Origin: Neurospora tetrasperma FGSC 2508
Taxonomy: Eukaryota; Ascomycota; Sordariomycetes; Sordariales; Sordariaceae
Direction of reading: 5' to 3'
Assembly: GCF_000213175.1 (NCBI RefSeq)
Contig: NW_009799104.1
Coordinates: 1,195,214-1,259,213, forward strand
DNA: 64,000 bases
Both the position numbers and the translations under genes were made by a program. Position 1 is the stretch's first letter; the number at the start of each line of letters is the position of its first letter. This document shows positions 1-9,531 of this stretch, piece by piece. The notes below the pieces were generated by a model. The model worked only from the letters and a program-made list of their open reading frames with translations. It was not told the origin of the DNA and did not search any database.

Positions 1-1017
1 AAAATGCCCCTGATCGCCGCTCGATCTCTGTTTTGAATTTTGACGGACTCCAGTGACAAAGGGGCCCACCTAACAGGGCTGAGCTGGGCGCTGCGGCTCC
101 CGAACTCCAGAAAGTGGAACTGGCTCGGGGCGAGGTCGTTGGACACGGGATGAACGGCTTCCCTTTGAGCTCCGCCATGAGCACGGGTCCGTCTCCACCT
201 TTCACCCGGGCAAGACTGGAAGCTTAAATCAACATCCGGTGCGCTTGCTCCATATTCGCGCCGCCCAGCTCCCGGCTTCATCGATGATTTGGTCAGTGCT
301 CCTTTCTGACTATCGGACAGATTGGCATTTCGCCCCTCTATGCCGGAACATGATGACTTCGAGGATATCGATCCTGGGTATGTCTTGACCGGCAGACCAA
401 ACCGATAAATCTCAAAGCATGGATTTTGTCAAGATGCTGTTTGTCCATTCTCCACAATGTGTTGATACATACAAGTTCAAGTTGGGTAAGGTCGTTTAGT
501 GAGTAAAGGGCCTGTCCTCCACCAGCCAGTTTGAGGTCGAGGTCAAGGTAGCCGGCACTTGATCTCAAGGCTTGATGACCTACTGAGATCGAGTACCCTG
601 TACCTGGCACGGTCCACATTTTGATGATCAGTAATCGGAAAACAGCCGGGACTGAAACGGCCAAGGGGATCCCATCTCAACCGCCCTGCATCTTATCAGA
701 TCGCCAACATTTTACTCAACGTCTTTTCAGATGTCCAACAGAGTGTGTACATTTTGTGAATACATAGTGTACGCAACTACAATTTGGACACTGGATGCGG
801 TTTGTTATTGTGCACGTTTGTGAGAACCGCCCCGTTTCCAACCTGCGACTGCCGCAGCAGCATCACTCGGCTCCAAGTCCTACCCCAGGTCTTGGCGTTC
901 CTTCCCCTTCAGCTCGACCGTCAGACTTCGAAGCATCTTTCAAGTTGCCATCTTTCACTGTTTGTCCATCATCAATCCCAGTTTCCAGCTTCATTTTAGA
1001 CCCAACAGTCATCGACT
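1..1017. other. Intergenic / 5' region of the bZIP gene
   Basis: No coding region is supported here. Short open frames exist on both strands but none shows a recognisable domain or sustained C-ending codon use. The last 250 bases are pyrimidine-rich and look like promoter and 5' leader of the bZIP gene that starts at 1018. Confidence 0.5.
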
Positions 1018-3225
1018 ATGAAGCCCATGATGCGATATCCTGGAGGCGACCTAGCAATTCTCGGCGTCGAGGCCTATCCTGACCCCCTCGCCCAGGCACG
1101 GGCTCGATCCCGACTGACTCGTCAGTCACGGTCTACTGTTACAAGCCAACGACCTGAAGAGGGAGGTCCGCGGAAACGTCCAAGACTGCAAGAGGAAGAA
1201 GTCGGGACACGCGAAAAAGATGAAACTAAACGGGCCCGCGGACGTCCGCGGTTAGACGTCAATGATAAGACTGCTGCTGACGTGAGTGTAAATGACAATT
1301 GTAGTCTGAAAGTGGTGATGCTGATGGTCCTGTAGCGTCGACGAACTCAAATACGTCTAGCACAGCGCGCATACCGGAACCGCAAAGAGACGACTGTACA
1401 AACATTGGAGAAACAAGTCGAGAGTTTACGACAGGTCAACCGAGAAATGCGCAATGCTTTTATGGAATTCCATGACTTTGCTGTCGCCAGTGGTTTACTA
1501 GACAACTCTACAGAATTAGGCAGACAACTCCTCGCTGCCAAGAAAAGATTCATCACTATCACACAAGCCAGCGGTGATGACATTGACGCAGATGACCATC
1601 ATGAAGAAGGTTGGCGACGAGGAAGCACGAGCACAACTGAGTCCATTGGAAGTCATCGCAGGCGAAAGGAACCTTTACAGCCAGAGAGTCAAAGGAATTC
1701 CCCGGAGTATGCGATGGAACCATCAGCCACCGAGTCACCCCCTCAGCTTTACCCAGGCCTCACCATCACTGACGAGCCAATATCTCAAAGTAACTTGACC
1801 ACTGCCCCGGCAACAGACTTGAGTCTCTCCATACCAACCACCAGCCACGCAGCCGAATTCCTTCCAACCACCACCGCCCCATCTATCTCCAAGGCCTTCG
1901 ACTTTGCCACAATAGACTTCGACCTCGATTTCCTCACCCAACAATCCCTAGCCCAACTACACCCACCGATCCCATCCCCCTACTCCTCCCTTCCCAGCCC
2001 ATTATCCTACGCCTCACACGAAACCACCTTCGGCCGCCGCTACCAGCGCTTCGCCGTAGAGCGCGCCCATATGCTGGTCACCATGCCCAACCCACCGCTC
2101 GACCAGCTCAACAGAACCTTCGGCTTCTGCTTCCTTTTTGAGTCGCCCGACATGATCTTCCAACGAACGTGCAGAGCCATTGCCAGGAGGGCCGGCGAGA
2201 GCCTCTACAACTGGCAGTACCCCTTTTACCATCTCGGCGGGGCCGGGACGCACAACTTCCACCAAAGTGGACCCGGAGGACCCTTGAACAGCACCCTCGC
2301 GTCAGAAGCGGGCACGAGGATGCCACTTGGCTTGCAGGTCGGTAATCAGGGGACTATTGACCTCCTAAAACCACACGCAGAGCTGACGGCGGGCTTCGCC
2401 ATGGGTCCGTTCCCGCCTGCTGTCAATAGCGCTAGGGACAACTTTCTGGACAAGGAGATGAAGATGTATTTGCCCGGGTTTGAAGGGACGTATTACGATT
2501 GCGATGAAGTCGAGTTTTACTTTCATCAACGAGGGGTCGTGATCCCGCCCGGAGCGGATTCGTACACCGTGGAGATTTATCCGGCGCAGTTTGGTGTTGG
2601 CGGTAGTGGGGGGGAAGGACCAGGAGGACCACCAGGATCAGGATCAGGACCGTTGAAGGAACTTGACTTGGCCTATCTTGACTCGCTTGGTGGTCAGAAC
2701 TGCGATCCTCCAACAACTGCTGCTTATGTGGAATCACTGCCTTCTTCGATGGACTTCAGTTCAAATTCAATTATCAGCGATGATCTCCCGCTTTTCGGGT
2801 ACCAACAGCAACAACAACAACAACACTGTACGACGACGACGACAAACAAACCACTTTCCACCGGCGCTCCTCAACAAGCAAACGATAGCTTCGATTTCTC
2901 CGAGGTCTCACCAGATAATAACAGTAACAATATGTTCAACTTGTCCTCCAGGAGTTCGGAATCATCCTCAAGATCCGCTACTGAAAATACCACAACCATC
3001 ACCACCACCACCAACACCACCACGTCTTTCGATCAGCCACTACCGGTTCCACCCAAACAGCCACAGCAAATGTGGAATCAACGCATGCTAGTGACCATAG
3101 ACGTTAATCAGCTGGTGAACGAACTGACGGAACGAGCCATTTGTCTGGGGAGAACGCCGGGCATTAGGGTGGAGGAGATTAATGCGGCTTTTTGGAAGAG
3201 TTTGTCCATGGCTGTGACTTTGTAG
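1018..3225 (+). CDS. bZIP transcription factor with N-terminal AT-hook
   Basis: Predicted nuclear DNA-binding regulator of 717 residues in two exons, 1018-1281 and 1336-3225. The 54-nt intron starts GTGAGT, ends GTAG and falls exactly before the basic region. Residues 71-78 (KRARGRPR) form an AT-hook. The basic region starts at residue 89 and reads RRRTQIRLAQRAYRNRKE, followed by a zipper-like coiled coil to about residue 135. The usual N of the NxxAQxxFR signature is I here. The central part contains conserved blocks of a fungal bZIP family (FGFCFLFES, YPFYHLGGAGTH, LPGFEGTYYDCDEVEFY), and the C-terminus carries a DVNQLVNEL...CLGRTPG block. Low-complexity Gln, Thr and Ser tracts separate them. 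These conserved blocks indicate a real family member, but target genes are unknown. The start is the first ATG in frame and gives the AT-hook. Confidence 0.85.
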
Positions 3226-3319
3226 GAATGTACCTAGGGTATTGGGTACGGTTGTTTACTTTTTTTTTTTTTTTTTCCCTTTTAGGTTTTGGGTACAGGA
3301 AGGCTGGGATTTCATGGAT

Positions 3320-3341
3320 GGGATGGGATGGGATGGGAGGG
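3320..3341 (+). repeat. Five GGG runs in the bZIP 3' UTR
   Basis: Five GGG runs (3320-3322, 3325-3327, 3330-3332, 3335-3337, 3339-3341) are separated by AT, AT, AT and A. Short loops of this kind fit a parallel G-quadruplex. The G-rich strand is the same as the bZIP transcript and lies about 100 nt after its stop codon. Whether it folds or acts is inference. Confidence 0.6.
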
Positions 3342-3760
3342 ATCGAGGCGCGGAAGAAAAATATTCATCCGAATCAGAACGAAGAGGGAAATAATCTATA
3401 ATTGTGATTACTTTTGGCTATCCAAGATGCTGTGACAAGTTACCACGCAGGAAGCCAAGAATGAAGGGCAACATCGATGACTGAAGTAAAAGAGGGGAGG
3501 ATAGAAAACAATGGAAAGGAAGAAAGGAGGAACGAGAGACAGCCGGCAAGACAATGAACGCTATTCTAGGGCATGGAAACATAGATCCGTCTCTCACCGA
3601 CAGAGACAACTTGGTTTGTAACCTCTGGAGTTACCCTCGAAGTCCATGACGATTTACAATCACATTGCAAAATGAAAAGCAAACAAGTCGTACTCAGTCA
3701 ACCCCTCCTCCTCCATACACCGCGAATGTCCAACCAACAAAATATTAAAAGAAAGAAAGG

Positions 3761-3779
3761 AAAAAAAAAAAGGAGAAAA
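3761..3779 (-). terminator. Pol III terminator of tRNA-Ala
   Basis: Reading the minus strand, a T4 run (3779-3776) and a T11 run (3771-3761) follow the tRNA 3' end at 3785 by five bases, as expected for RNA polymerase III termination. Confidence 0.75.
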
Positions 3780-3784
3780 GCGTG

Positions 3785-3890
3785 TGGACGAACCGTGGAT
3801 TGAACACGGGACCTTCTGTAAGAAGCAGCAGCACTTGATAATCAAGTGCATTGTTGCAAAACAGATATTTTGCCACTGAACTATCCGCCC
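3785..3890 (-). tRNA. tRNA-Ala(UGC) with 34-nt intron
   Basis: Reverse strand folds into a cloverleaf. The acceptor GGGCGGA pairs with TTCGTCC (with a G3-U70 wobble pair, the alanine identity element). The D arm is GTT...AAT and the anticodon stem TCTGT pairs with ACAGA. The variable loop is AGGTC and the T stem CCGTG/CACGG closes TTCAATC. The discriminator base is A. The anticodon loop after splicing is TT-TGC-A-T. A 34-nt insertion follows position 37, the standard site for eukaryotic tRNA introns. It contains a perfect 8-bp hairpin (GCACTTGA and TCAAGTGC around TTA). The mature RNA would be 72 nt. The short D stem is the weakest part of the fold. Confidence 0.85.
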
Positions 3891-4905
3891 CACGTATAAT
3901 GTTGAATGTTCTACGCTGAGATATAAGTTTATAACTTGGGGGGGAAGATGGAGCAGACTCACTTTGGGCTGTTGGTGGCAGTAGCCTAAAGGAACTATGT
4001 AGTTGACTGAAGCTATCGTAACGAATAGTTTCCACTTTAAGAAGTAGGGACCTCTAGGTATAAGGTAAGTGCATGACATGGCATTGGAGGAATACTAGGA
4101 AGGCTTGTTCCGTCATGTTCCGTCACAAGGGCTTGGTGAACTACCTCACTCCAGCTACTACCTCGATGTAGTAGGGAGGGATTCGTAACCATCTCAACCG
4201 GTCACAGAAAACTTTTTTAGGTTAGTAGGCGCACTTACATACTTGTAGACCACTGCTGTTTCTCTTATATGTTCGAAGGATTCGCAAAAAAAAAAAAAAA
4301 AAAAGAAAGTTGACCCATAACAATCGCCTGCAGATATTGCGGTAGCTTATTACCTACTTTTACAGATACTGAATCAATACTTACCAGAAGACGAGAAAAG
4401 AGTTGTTTGGGTAATTGATGTTTGTGTTTGAATTCCGCAAGTCATTCATCAGAATCTGTAAGTAGCATTAGATAAGGTACCGTCGAATCATCCGGTCAAC
4501 GCCCGTCGAATTTTAGGACGGAAGGTTCTCTTTCCCCCTTTCCGCTCCAAAAAATATTGATGATTCGTTATCCCAACCCCACCACTACTTCTTCTTCTTT
4601 TCCTCCCGCTGTCTTTTGCACAACTCAAAACTAATCCTTCTTCTCCGCTTTCCCCAGTTCCATCACCTTCCCACCCCCAAAGCACCAACTCGTCCTCTGT
4701 CCTTCTGCCATACTTATTCCCAAAACCCCCTTCGTTTCCATGTGAAACCTCACGAACGAACTCGGCCGATCGATCAGGCTTCCCATCCATGACCATCTGC
4801 CACAGATTCATAGTGTATCTTTGTGGTGTTGGTGACAGATAATACCGTTGATCTCCTCAGCTACTCAGTTTGTGAAAACCCTTATAGCCAGTTCGGTGAG
4901 CCATC
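3891..4905. other. Intergenic, no gene seen
   Basis: No supported coding region. It contains an A19 run (4286-4304), AT-rich DNA around 4320-4480, and a pyrimidine-rich stretch at 4520-4740. An open frame on the minus strand across the pyrimidine-rich part is purine-biased and has no recognisable features. Confidence 0.45.
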
Positions 4906-5590
4906 TCATGTCGCGTTCGTGTGCGACAACCTTAACTTGAATTGGACGTCGATTTTATGGTTCATTGATCTGTCCATGTTTATGCCCAGGGCTTGGGCGG
5001 CTGAGGTTGTGGTTTTATCGGCGAGTGTGGCGGGAAGCTTGATGAGACGCTTTAAGAAGGGGATGGTGATGCTTGCAGCGAGTGGGTTGAGAGCGTCGTC
5101 GGGGTTTGGAGCGCATGTACGCTCCCAATTGCAGCGATAGTTGTGGTATTGTAAAGGGAGCAGATGAGGAAGGGCTGGACGCGGCTTCGGAGGGGAAGAG
5201 TTGCTTTCGTTTGCTCCTGCTGAGCTTTTTTGGGGGGTTACCGCTGAAGCAGTTGTTGGAACGATGGATGAAGCTGTTTGCAATCGGGGTGGTAGTGGTA
5301 GGAGCGGCAACAGGCTCGTGTTGGCAGAGTATCGTCATGTTCTTCTTTGGCCTCCCTCTCTTCTTGAGAAGCTCCAGAATCCACCGCCAGCGTTCCTGTT
5401 ATCTCCTTCTTGGGTCTTCGCCTCTTCTCTATATTTAGCTTCAGCTAGGCAATTGCCTTTAAATGGGCTTCTAATGCATCCGCCCACATCCCTGGTGTTT
5501 CCCTCCTCATGGGCGGCTCAGCCTCCAAGTTATCAGAAAAAAGCTGAGGTGAAATTGGGCCAATTGAATGCTGTCTGCTGAAGGCGGATC
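4906..5590 (-). pseudogene. Coding-like locus broken across frames, with AT-hook-like piece
   Basis: On the minus strand three consecutive stretches look coding, each with C-ending or protein-like codons, but in different frames. From about 5590 to 5460 one frame reads into a segment with EAEPPMRRETPGMWADALEA and meets TAG shortly after. Around 5385-5345 another frame gives LLKKRGRPKKN, an AT-hook almost identical at DNA level to those of the neighbouring LYR gene, and runs on from an ATG at 5338. A third frame (down to 4906) carries NPLAASITIPFLKRLIKLPA. A T6G6 homopolymer at 5226-5237 is a natural frameshift point. No convincing introns join the pieces. It may be a decayed gene, a wrongly read real gene, or a sequence error. 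Confidence 0.35.
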
Positions 5591-5601
5591 AGCACATACA
5601 A

Positions 5602-7424
5602 TCACAGTAGTATCCGGATCTGATTTTGTCCAGTTGGATGGATGGCCGTCGGTGGGAAAGTGTCGCGCGCAACGCCGCCGGCATGTAAAGCGCCGGTAAT
5701 TTGAGCTGAGGTTCTTGGAGCTGCCTCTTCCTCTGTGGCGGCTACTGCCTTCCGAGGCCTACCGCGCTTCTTTGGAGCTTCTTCCTCGGTAGGGGTTGCC
5801 GCCTTTTGTGGCCTGCCTCGTCTCTTTGGCGCTGTGGTATCCGGCTCGGTGGAGGCTTCTGTCGCTAGGGTCTCGGAATCCACCTTCTTTGGCCTTCCTC
5901 TCTTCTTGGGCGCTGGGGAAGCTGGTGTTGGCTCCTCCTGAAGTTGTACCTCAACTGGGTCCGGTTCCGATTCTTTTTCCTCAAGAGATGCTGATGTTTC
6001 TTCCAAGCTCGATGCGGGTTCCTTTGCCGGTTCTGCGGGTACTGTTGGGGATTCGGTGCCCTTCACATCCGCTACTGTCTGGACATTGGTCCTTTTGGGT
6101 TGGCGGGTCGCTTTCAATGCCTGGGAACCCCTTAGACGTCCCTCCTCAGGCGTGTTGTCTTCAGTCTCTACTTTCCCAGCCTCCTGTTCAGCAGTAGCCA
6201 GCTCTGGAGACTTTGCATCTTCCAATTGGCGCGCTTCCTGGTCCATTTGTAGCTTTTTTCTCTCGGTCCCTTCCTTCTTCTTCCTCTCCTGAGTCCTAAC
6301 CCTCCACTTCCGTAGCGTCTCCTTCATCTTTGCTATCCTCCTCAACCTCCTCGCCTCTTTCCTCCTCTCTCTCTTCCTTTGGACCTTTTCCTTCTTTTTC
6401 CTGCTCTTCTTCTCCTTCTCAGCCAGAGTCCTCTCCTCCAGCACCAACTTCCACAACGCCTTACCCCTGGCAATCATCTCGTCCCACTCCCGTTTTTGCT
6501 TGAGCTCGATGTCTGCCATAGCCAGCTTGACAGCGTGCGCATACGACCCATGGCTCGTCCGCGCCCGCCTAGCCGATTGCTTGCTTTGCGTCCATCGCTG
6601 CCGGCCCGCACCGTCTGTAGCATAGTACCCCGGCTCTTCCCACGGCTGCGGCTCGCCCTGCAACATCTCCTCCACCATATCGTCCCAAGCATCCTCCTGC
6701 TCCGCATCGGCCAGCTCTTCGCTGACAAGCTCGTGGTACTTTTCGGCCCATCGCTGGCGTCGCTGGAATTTCTGTCGGAGCACGCGGCCGAGGTATTCGG
6801 ATTGCGGCTTGCGCAGGCGCAGGAACGGGTGGCCGCCGAGTTCGTCGAGGGTAGGCAACTTGCGCACGCCGCCGGACAGCTTTTCCAGCGGCAGCGGACG
6901 CACGGTAGGGACAAAGGTCGGGGGTCCTTTGCCGTTGGGGCTCGGTATCTTGGTCAGCAGAGGGATGGCGTCAGGGTTGGGCGCAAATTTCTTGAATTTC
7001 TCGGCCTCTTGGCGCTTCTTCTCTCGTATGGCGAGGACGCGCTCATTGTTTTCGCGCAGAAATCGGAGAACGTCGGCATGGGCGGGAGAGGATTCGTCGC
7101 GCGCGAGGGTGAGCAGTTCGAGGAAGCGGTAGCCTTTGTTGAGTGCCGAATTGACCAGGCGCAAGCTGGTCTCGGAGCTGTTGCGGCGAAAGCCATTACG
7201 AATGAGGGCACGAATGGGGTTTTGCTTTTCGTCTAGAGCGGTAGCGACATCATGGGGTAGAGGGACACGGTAGCCCGTGCGAAGAAGAGCTCTGAAGAGA
7301 GCTTTGCCTGTTTGGTGGACGAGCCTCTGTCAGAAACAATTGAAGCAATGACATGCTGGAAAATGTAGGCCTTACAGGCAAAGCGATGCCGCGAATCGCA
7401 GCCGGGCTTAATGAAAGCAGGCAT
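5602..7424 (-). CDS. LYR-domain protein (Cup1-like) with C-terminal AT-hooks
   Basis: Protein of 584 residues in two exons, 7424-7376 and 7307-5602. The 68-nt intron begins GTAAGG, has a CTGAC branch site and ends AACAG; an earlier AG would create an immediate stop. Residues 17-80 read as a LYR-type helical domain (KALFRALLRTGYRVPLP, then RALIRNGFRRN, then LVNSALNKGYRFLELL), most like the fungal Cup1-type LYR group; the core triplet is LFR. LYR proteins usually bind acyl carrier protein and act in mitochondrial assembly. A long charged, Lys/Glu-rich middle follows (about 275-350, likely coiled coil). Three AT-hooks sit near the C-terminus (KKRGRPKK near 484, KRRGRPQK near 511, KKRGRPRK near 529). 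AT-hooks suggest nuclear DNA binding, so localisation is unclear. Domain assignment is from pattern recognition only. Confidence 0.8.
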
Positions 7425-7864
7425 TCATCTGTCGAGCCTAGATCTAGGGTTCAGGGCCCTTTTGAAGGTTGTGACTGAAGTGTTGGAGTTTTGTTTTGGG
7501 GTCGAAAACCGACTTTGGGAAAGGTATCGTTACGAAGTGGAGACATTGGACCTGTGACATAATCGCTTTTGTCTGATCTTTTCACACAAACGCGCTGTCA
7601 CGTGCGTCAACTTGTACTTTTTGATGCCATGCACAAACACTACTCAGCATGTTACGGCCTCGTTAAACGATTCGCATGGCCGTCGAGACGATGGTCACCA
7701 CTGTGGTAAAGCGTCATAACTTTGGTTTGCATACGAATTATACAATGCTTCCCTAGCTCCCTTAACAAAACCCCAAACACCAGAACATGATATGAACATC
7801 CGCCAAAATGTATTAAGAACCTGTTGCTTCTATCGATAATGACCGTGGCGGTACCGGTAGATGT
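7425..7864. other. Spacer between LYR gene and mms2
   Basis: About 440 bases with no coding signal. It must contain the promoter of the LYR gene (read leftward) and the 3' UTR of the Mms2 gene. Confidence 0.5.
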
Positions 7865-8558
7865 TTACTTGTACATGGGGTACTTGGAGCCCTCGGGAGG
7901 CTGCGGCAGCTTCTTGTGCTCTTCCATATACCTGCAATGTCGTATTGTTAGCGCCTTTCTGTTTTCCTCTGTGCGTATTGCTTTGTTCCCCGGTTGGACG
8001 TACTTTCTAATGGCGATAAGAGCAGCCTCGAGGCTCAAGGGATCCTCTTTCGGGCGGGGGTTTCTCGAAAGCTCGGCCGAGATGCGAGTCCAGTCGCGCA
8101 GGATGCCGACGTAATTGGGGTCGACGCGGCCGTCGGTTTGGCTGACACCGGGAAGGTTGATCTGGCTAACAAAGTGGATGACGGGGGGCTCTTTGGGGTA
8201 GTTGGCGCCGCACTCCATCTTGAGTTCATAGATGCGGTTCTCGTGGTTGCCCTATTCAGACCAATGTTAGCCGAGAGAGAGCGGCGATGACGGCGACCAA
8301 GACGGGAGGGAGTAATCGTACGTGCGGGGGGCCCCAGATGGTACCAGTCCAGTGGGTCATGAGGATGTCCTCGGGGTCTTCGAGACCGTAGGAGCAGGCA
8401 CCTGTATATGGGATGAAGCAGATCATCAGTATCGTCTGTCCAGCATTCATAGCGCATCACCAACATGGAAAAGAAGACGCACCTGCGCCCATTCCCTTCT
8501 CGCCCTTCTCGAGCTCGGCGAGAAGCTTGAAGTTGCGGGGCACCTGAGCAACCGCCAT
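7865..8558 (-). CDS. mms2: Ubiquitin-conjugating enzyme variant Mms2
   Basis: Ubiquitin E2 variant that pairs with Ubc13 to make Lys63-linked chains in error-free post-replication DNA repair. Four exons: 8558-8483, 8401-8322, 8251-8004 and 7931-7865, giving 156 residues. The introns (81, 70 and 72 nt) have GTGCGT, GTACGA and GTACGT donors. The UEV fold is clear: VPRNFKLLAELEKGEKG at the N-terminus, then SYGLEDPEDILMTHWTGTI, GPPHGNHENRIYELKMECG, YPKEPPVIHFVSQINLPGV and VDPNYVGILRDW. The position equivalent to the E2 active-site Cys has no Cys, as in true UEVs. A Pro-rich tail (LPQPPEGSKYPMYK) makes it slightly longer than yeast Mms2. It is transcribed divergently from mon2. Confidence 0.93.
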
Positions 8559-9531
8559 TGTTTCTAATACTTTTGTCTGGCGATGGTTGATTCAGAAAAG
8601 ATGTGTGACAGAGAAAGAGAGTGGAAGTTCAAAGAAGAACACAGGCGATCTGTTTGCGCAGTGAAAGTGGAAGGTACCTAGGCTGTGAGTGAGTGACCTA
8701 ATGCAAGGCGCGCACCGGAATGGATTCTAGGCTATTGGGCGCGGCCGTGGGGCCTGACAGCGCCATGCGCAGCACACTGACAGGCCCCAGCAGAGCGGCA
8801 CTGCGGGGACCATAACGTTATGTACAAGGTGGGGTGTATAGTCAGGCGGTGAGCCATTCTGCCGGGTGTGTGTTACTGTGTAATTACAATTACCTAATGA
8901 CAGGAGCTAGGTACTTACATTACCTAGGTACCTACCCCCCGAGCTCGCTCCCTGGTCCGTGCCTTCCGTCTTTCAGCGGGCCGTGGACAGTGAACACGGA
9001 GCTTCAGTGACGGCGACCACTGAAGCCGTCCCGTCCCGGCGTGTCAATCCCGTCCTTGTTCTTTATTTCAACAACAACACTTTGTCGCCTAATAACTGTT
9101 TTCACATCCGGATGTCCAACATCCCCTGATTCGGGTGGAAAAGACGAGAACCGTTCCAGGACACGAGGAGTCCCTAGAACGAATTACTTGGCCATTCCCG
9201 TTTGTTTCGGATTTAATTTCCCACCCAACTTCATCTGCTAAAAGCTTCACTGCCCATCCATCGACTTTACCTACATAAGGACCGCTCCAGTTATCAAGGT
9301 CACAAGGTCCAATATTTGGGGCGTTTGCTGGTCAACACCATCCTCACCATTCACCAATTGGAATTAGCATCATCGGTTTACAGCTTTCATCGATCCTTGA
9401 GCATCCTACGACGACGCGCGTTCAAATCCGATATCAACGACACTTGCCGCCCCTGACCTTTTCCGTTCACTGTTCATAGTATCCCAGAACCCTGATGCTG
9501 GCAACCCGACTTTAGGTTTTGGGATGCGATC
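8559..9531. promoter_or_regulatory. Divergent promoter region between mms2 and mon2
   Basis: Shared upstream DNA of two genes that point away from each other. It has no gene of its own. It contains several copies of a TACCTAGGTA-type palindromic motif (around 8677-8685 and 8910-8936) and a CT-rich leader before the mon2 ATG at 9532. Promoter function is inferred from position. Confidence 0.5.

Larger units (their letters stand above)
3226..3784. other. 3' region of bZIP gene and spacer to tRNA-Ala
   Basis: No gene is visible. The stretch holds a run of 16 or so T after the bZIP stop, a G-run repeat at 3320-3341, purine-rich sequence at 3480-3540, and the A-rich tract that serves as the tRNA-Ala terminator on the opposite strand. 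Confidence 0.5.

Noticed and set aside
6379-7236. 285-codon plus-strand open frame opposite the LYR gene
   Set aside because: It is antisense to a well-supported gene with LYR and AT-hook motifs. Its Leu/Arg-rich composition mirrors the opposite strand's charged codons.
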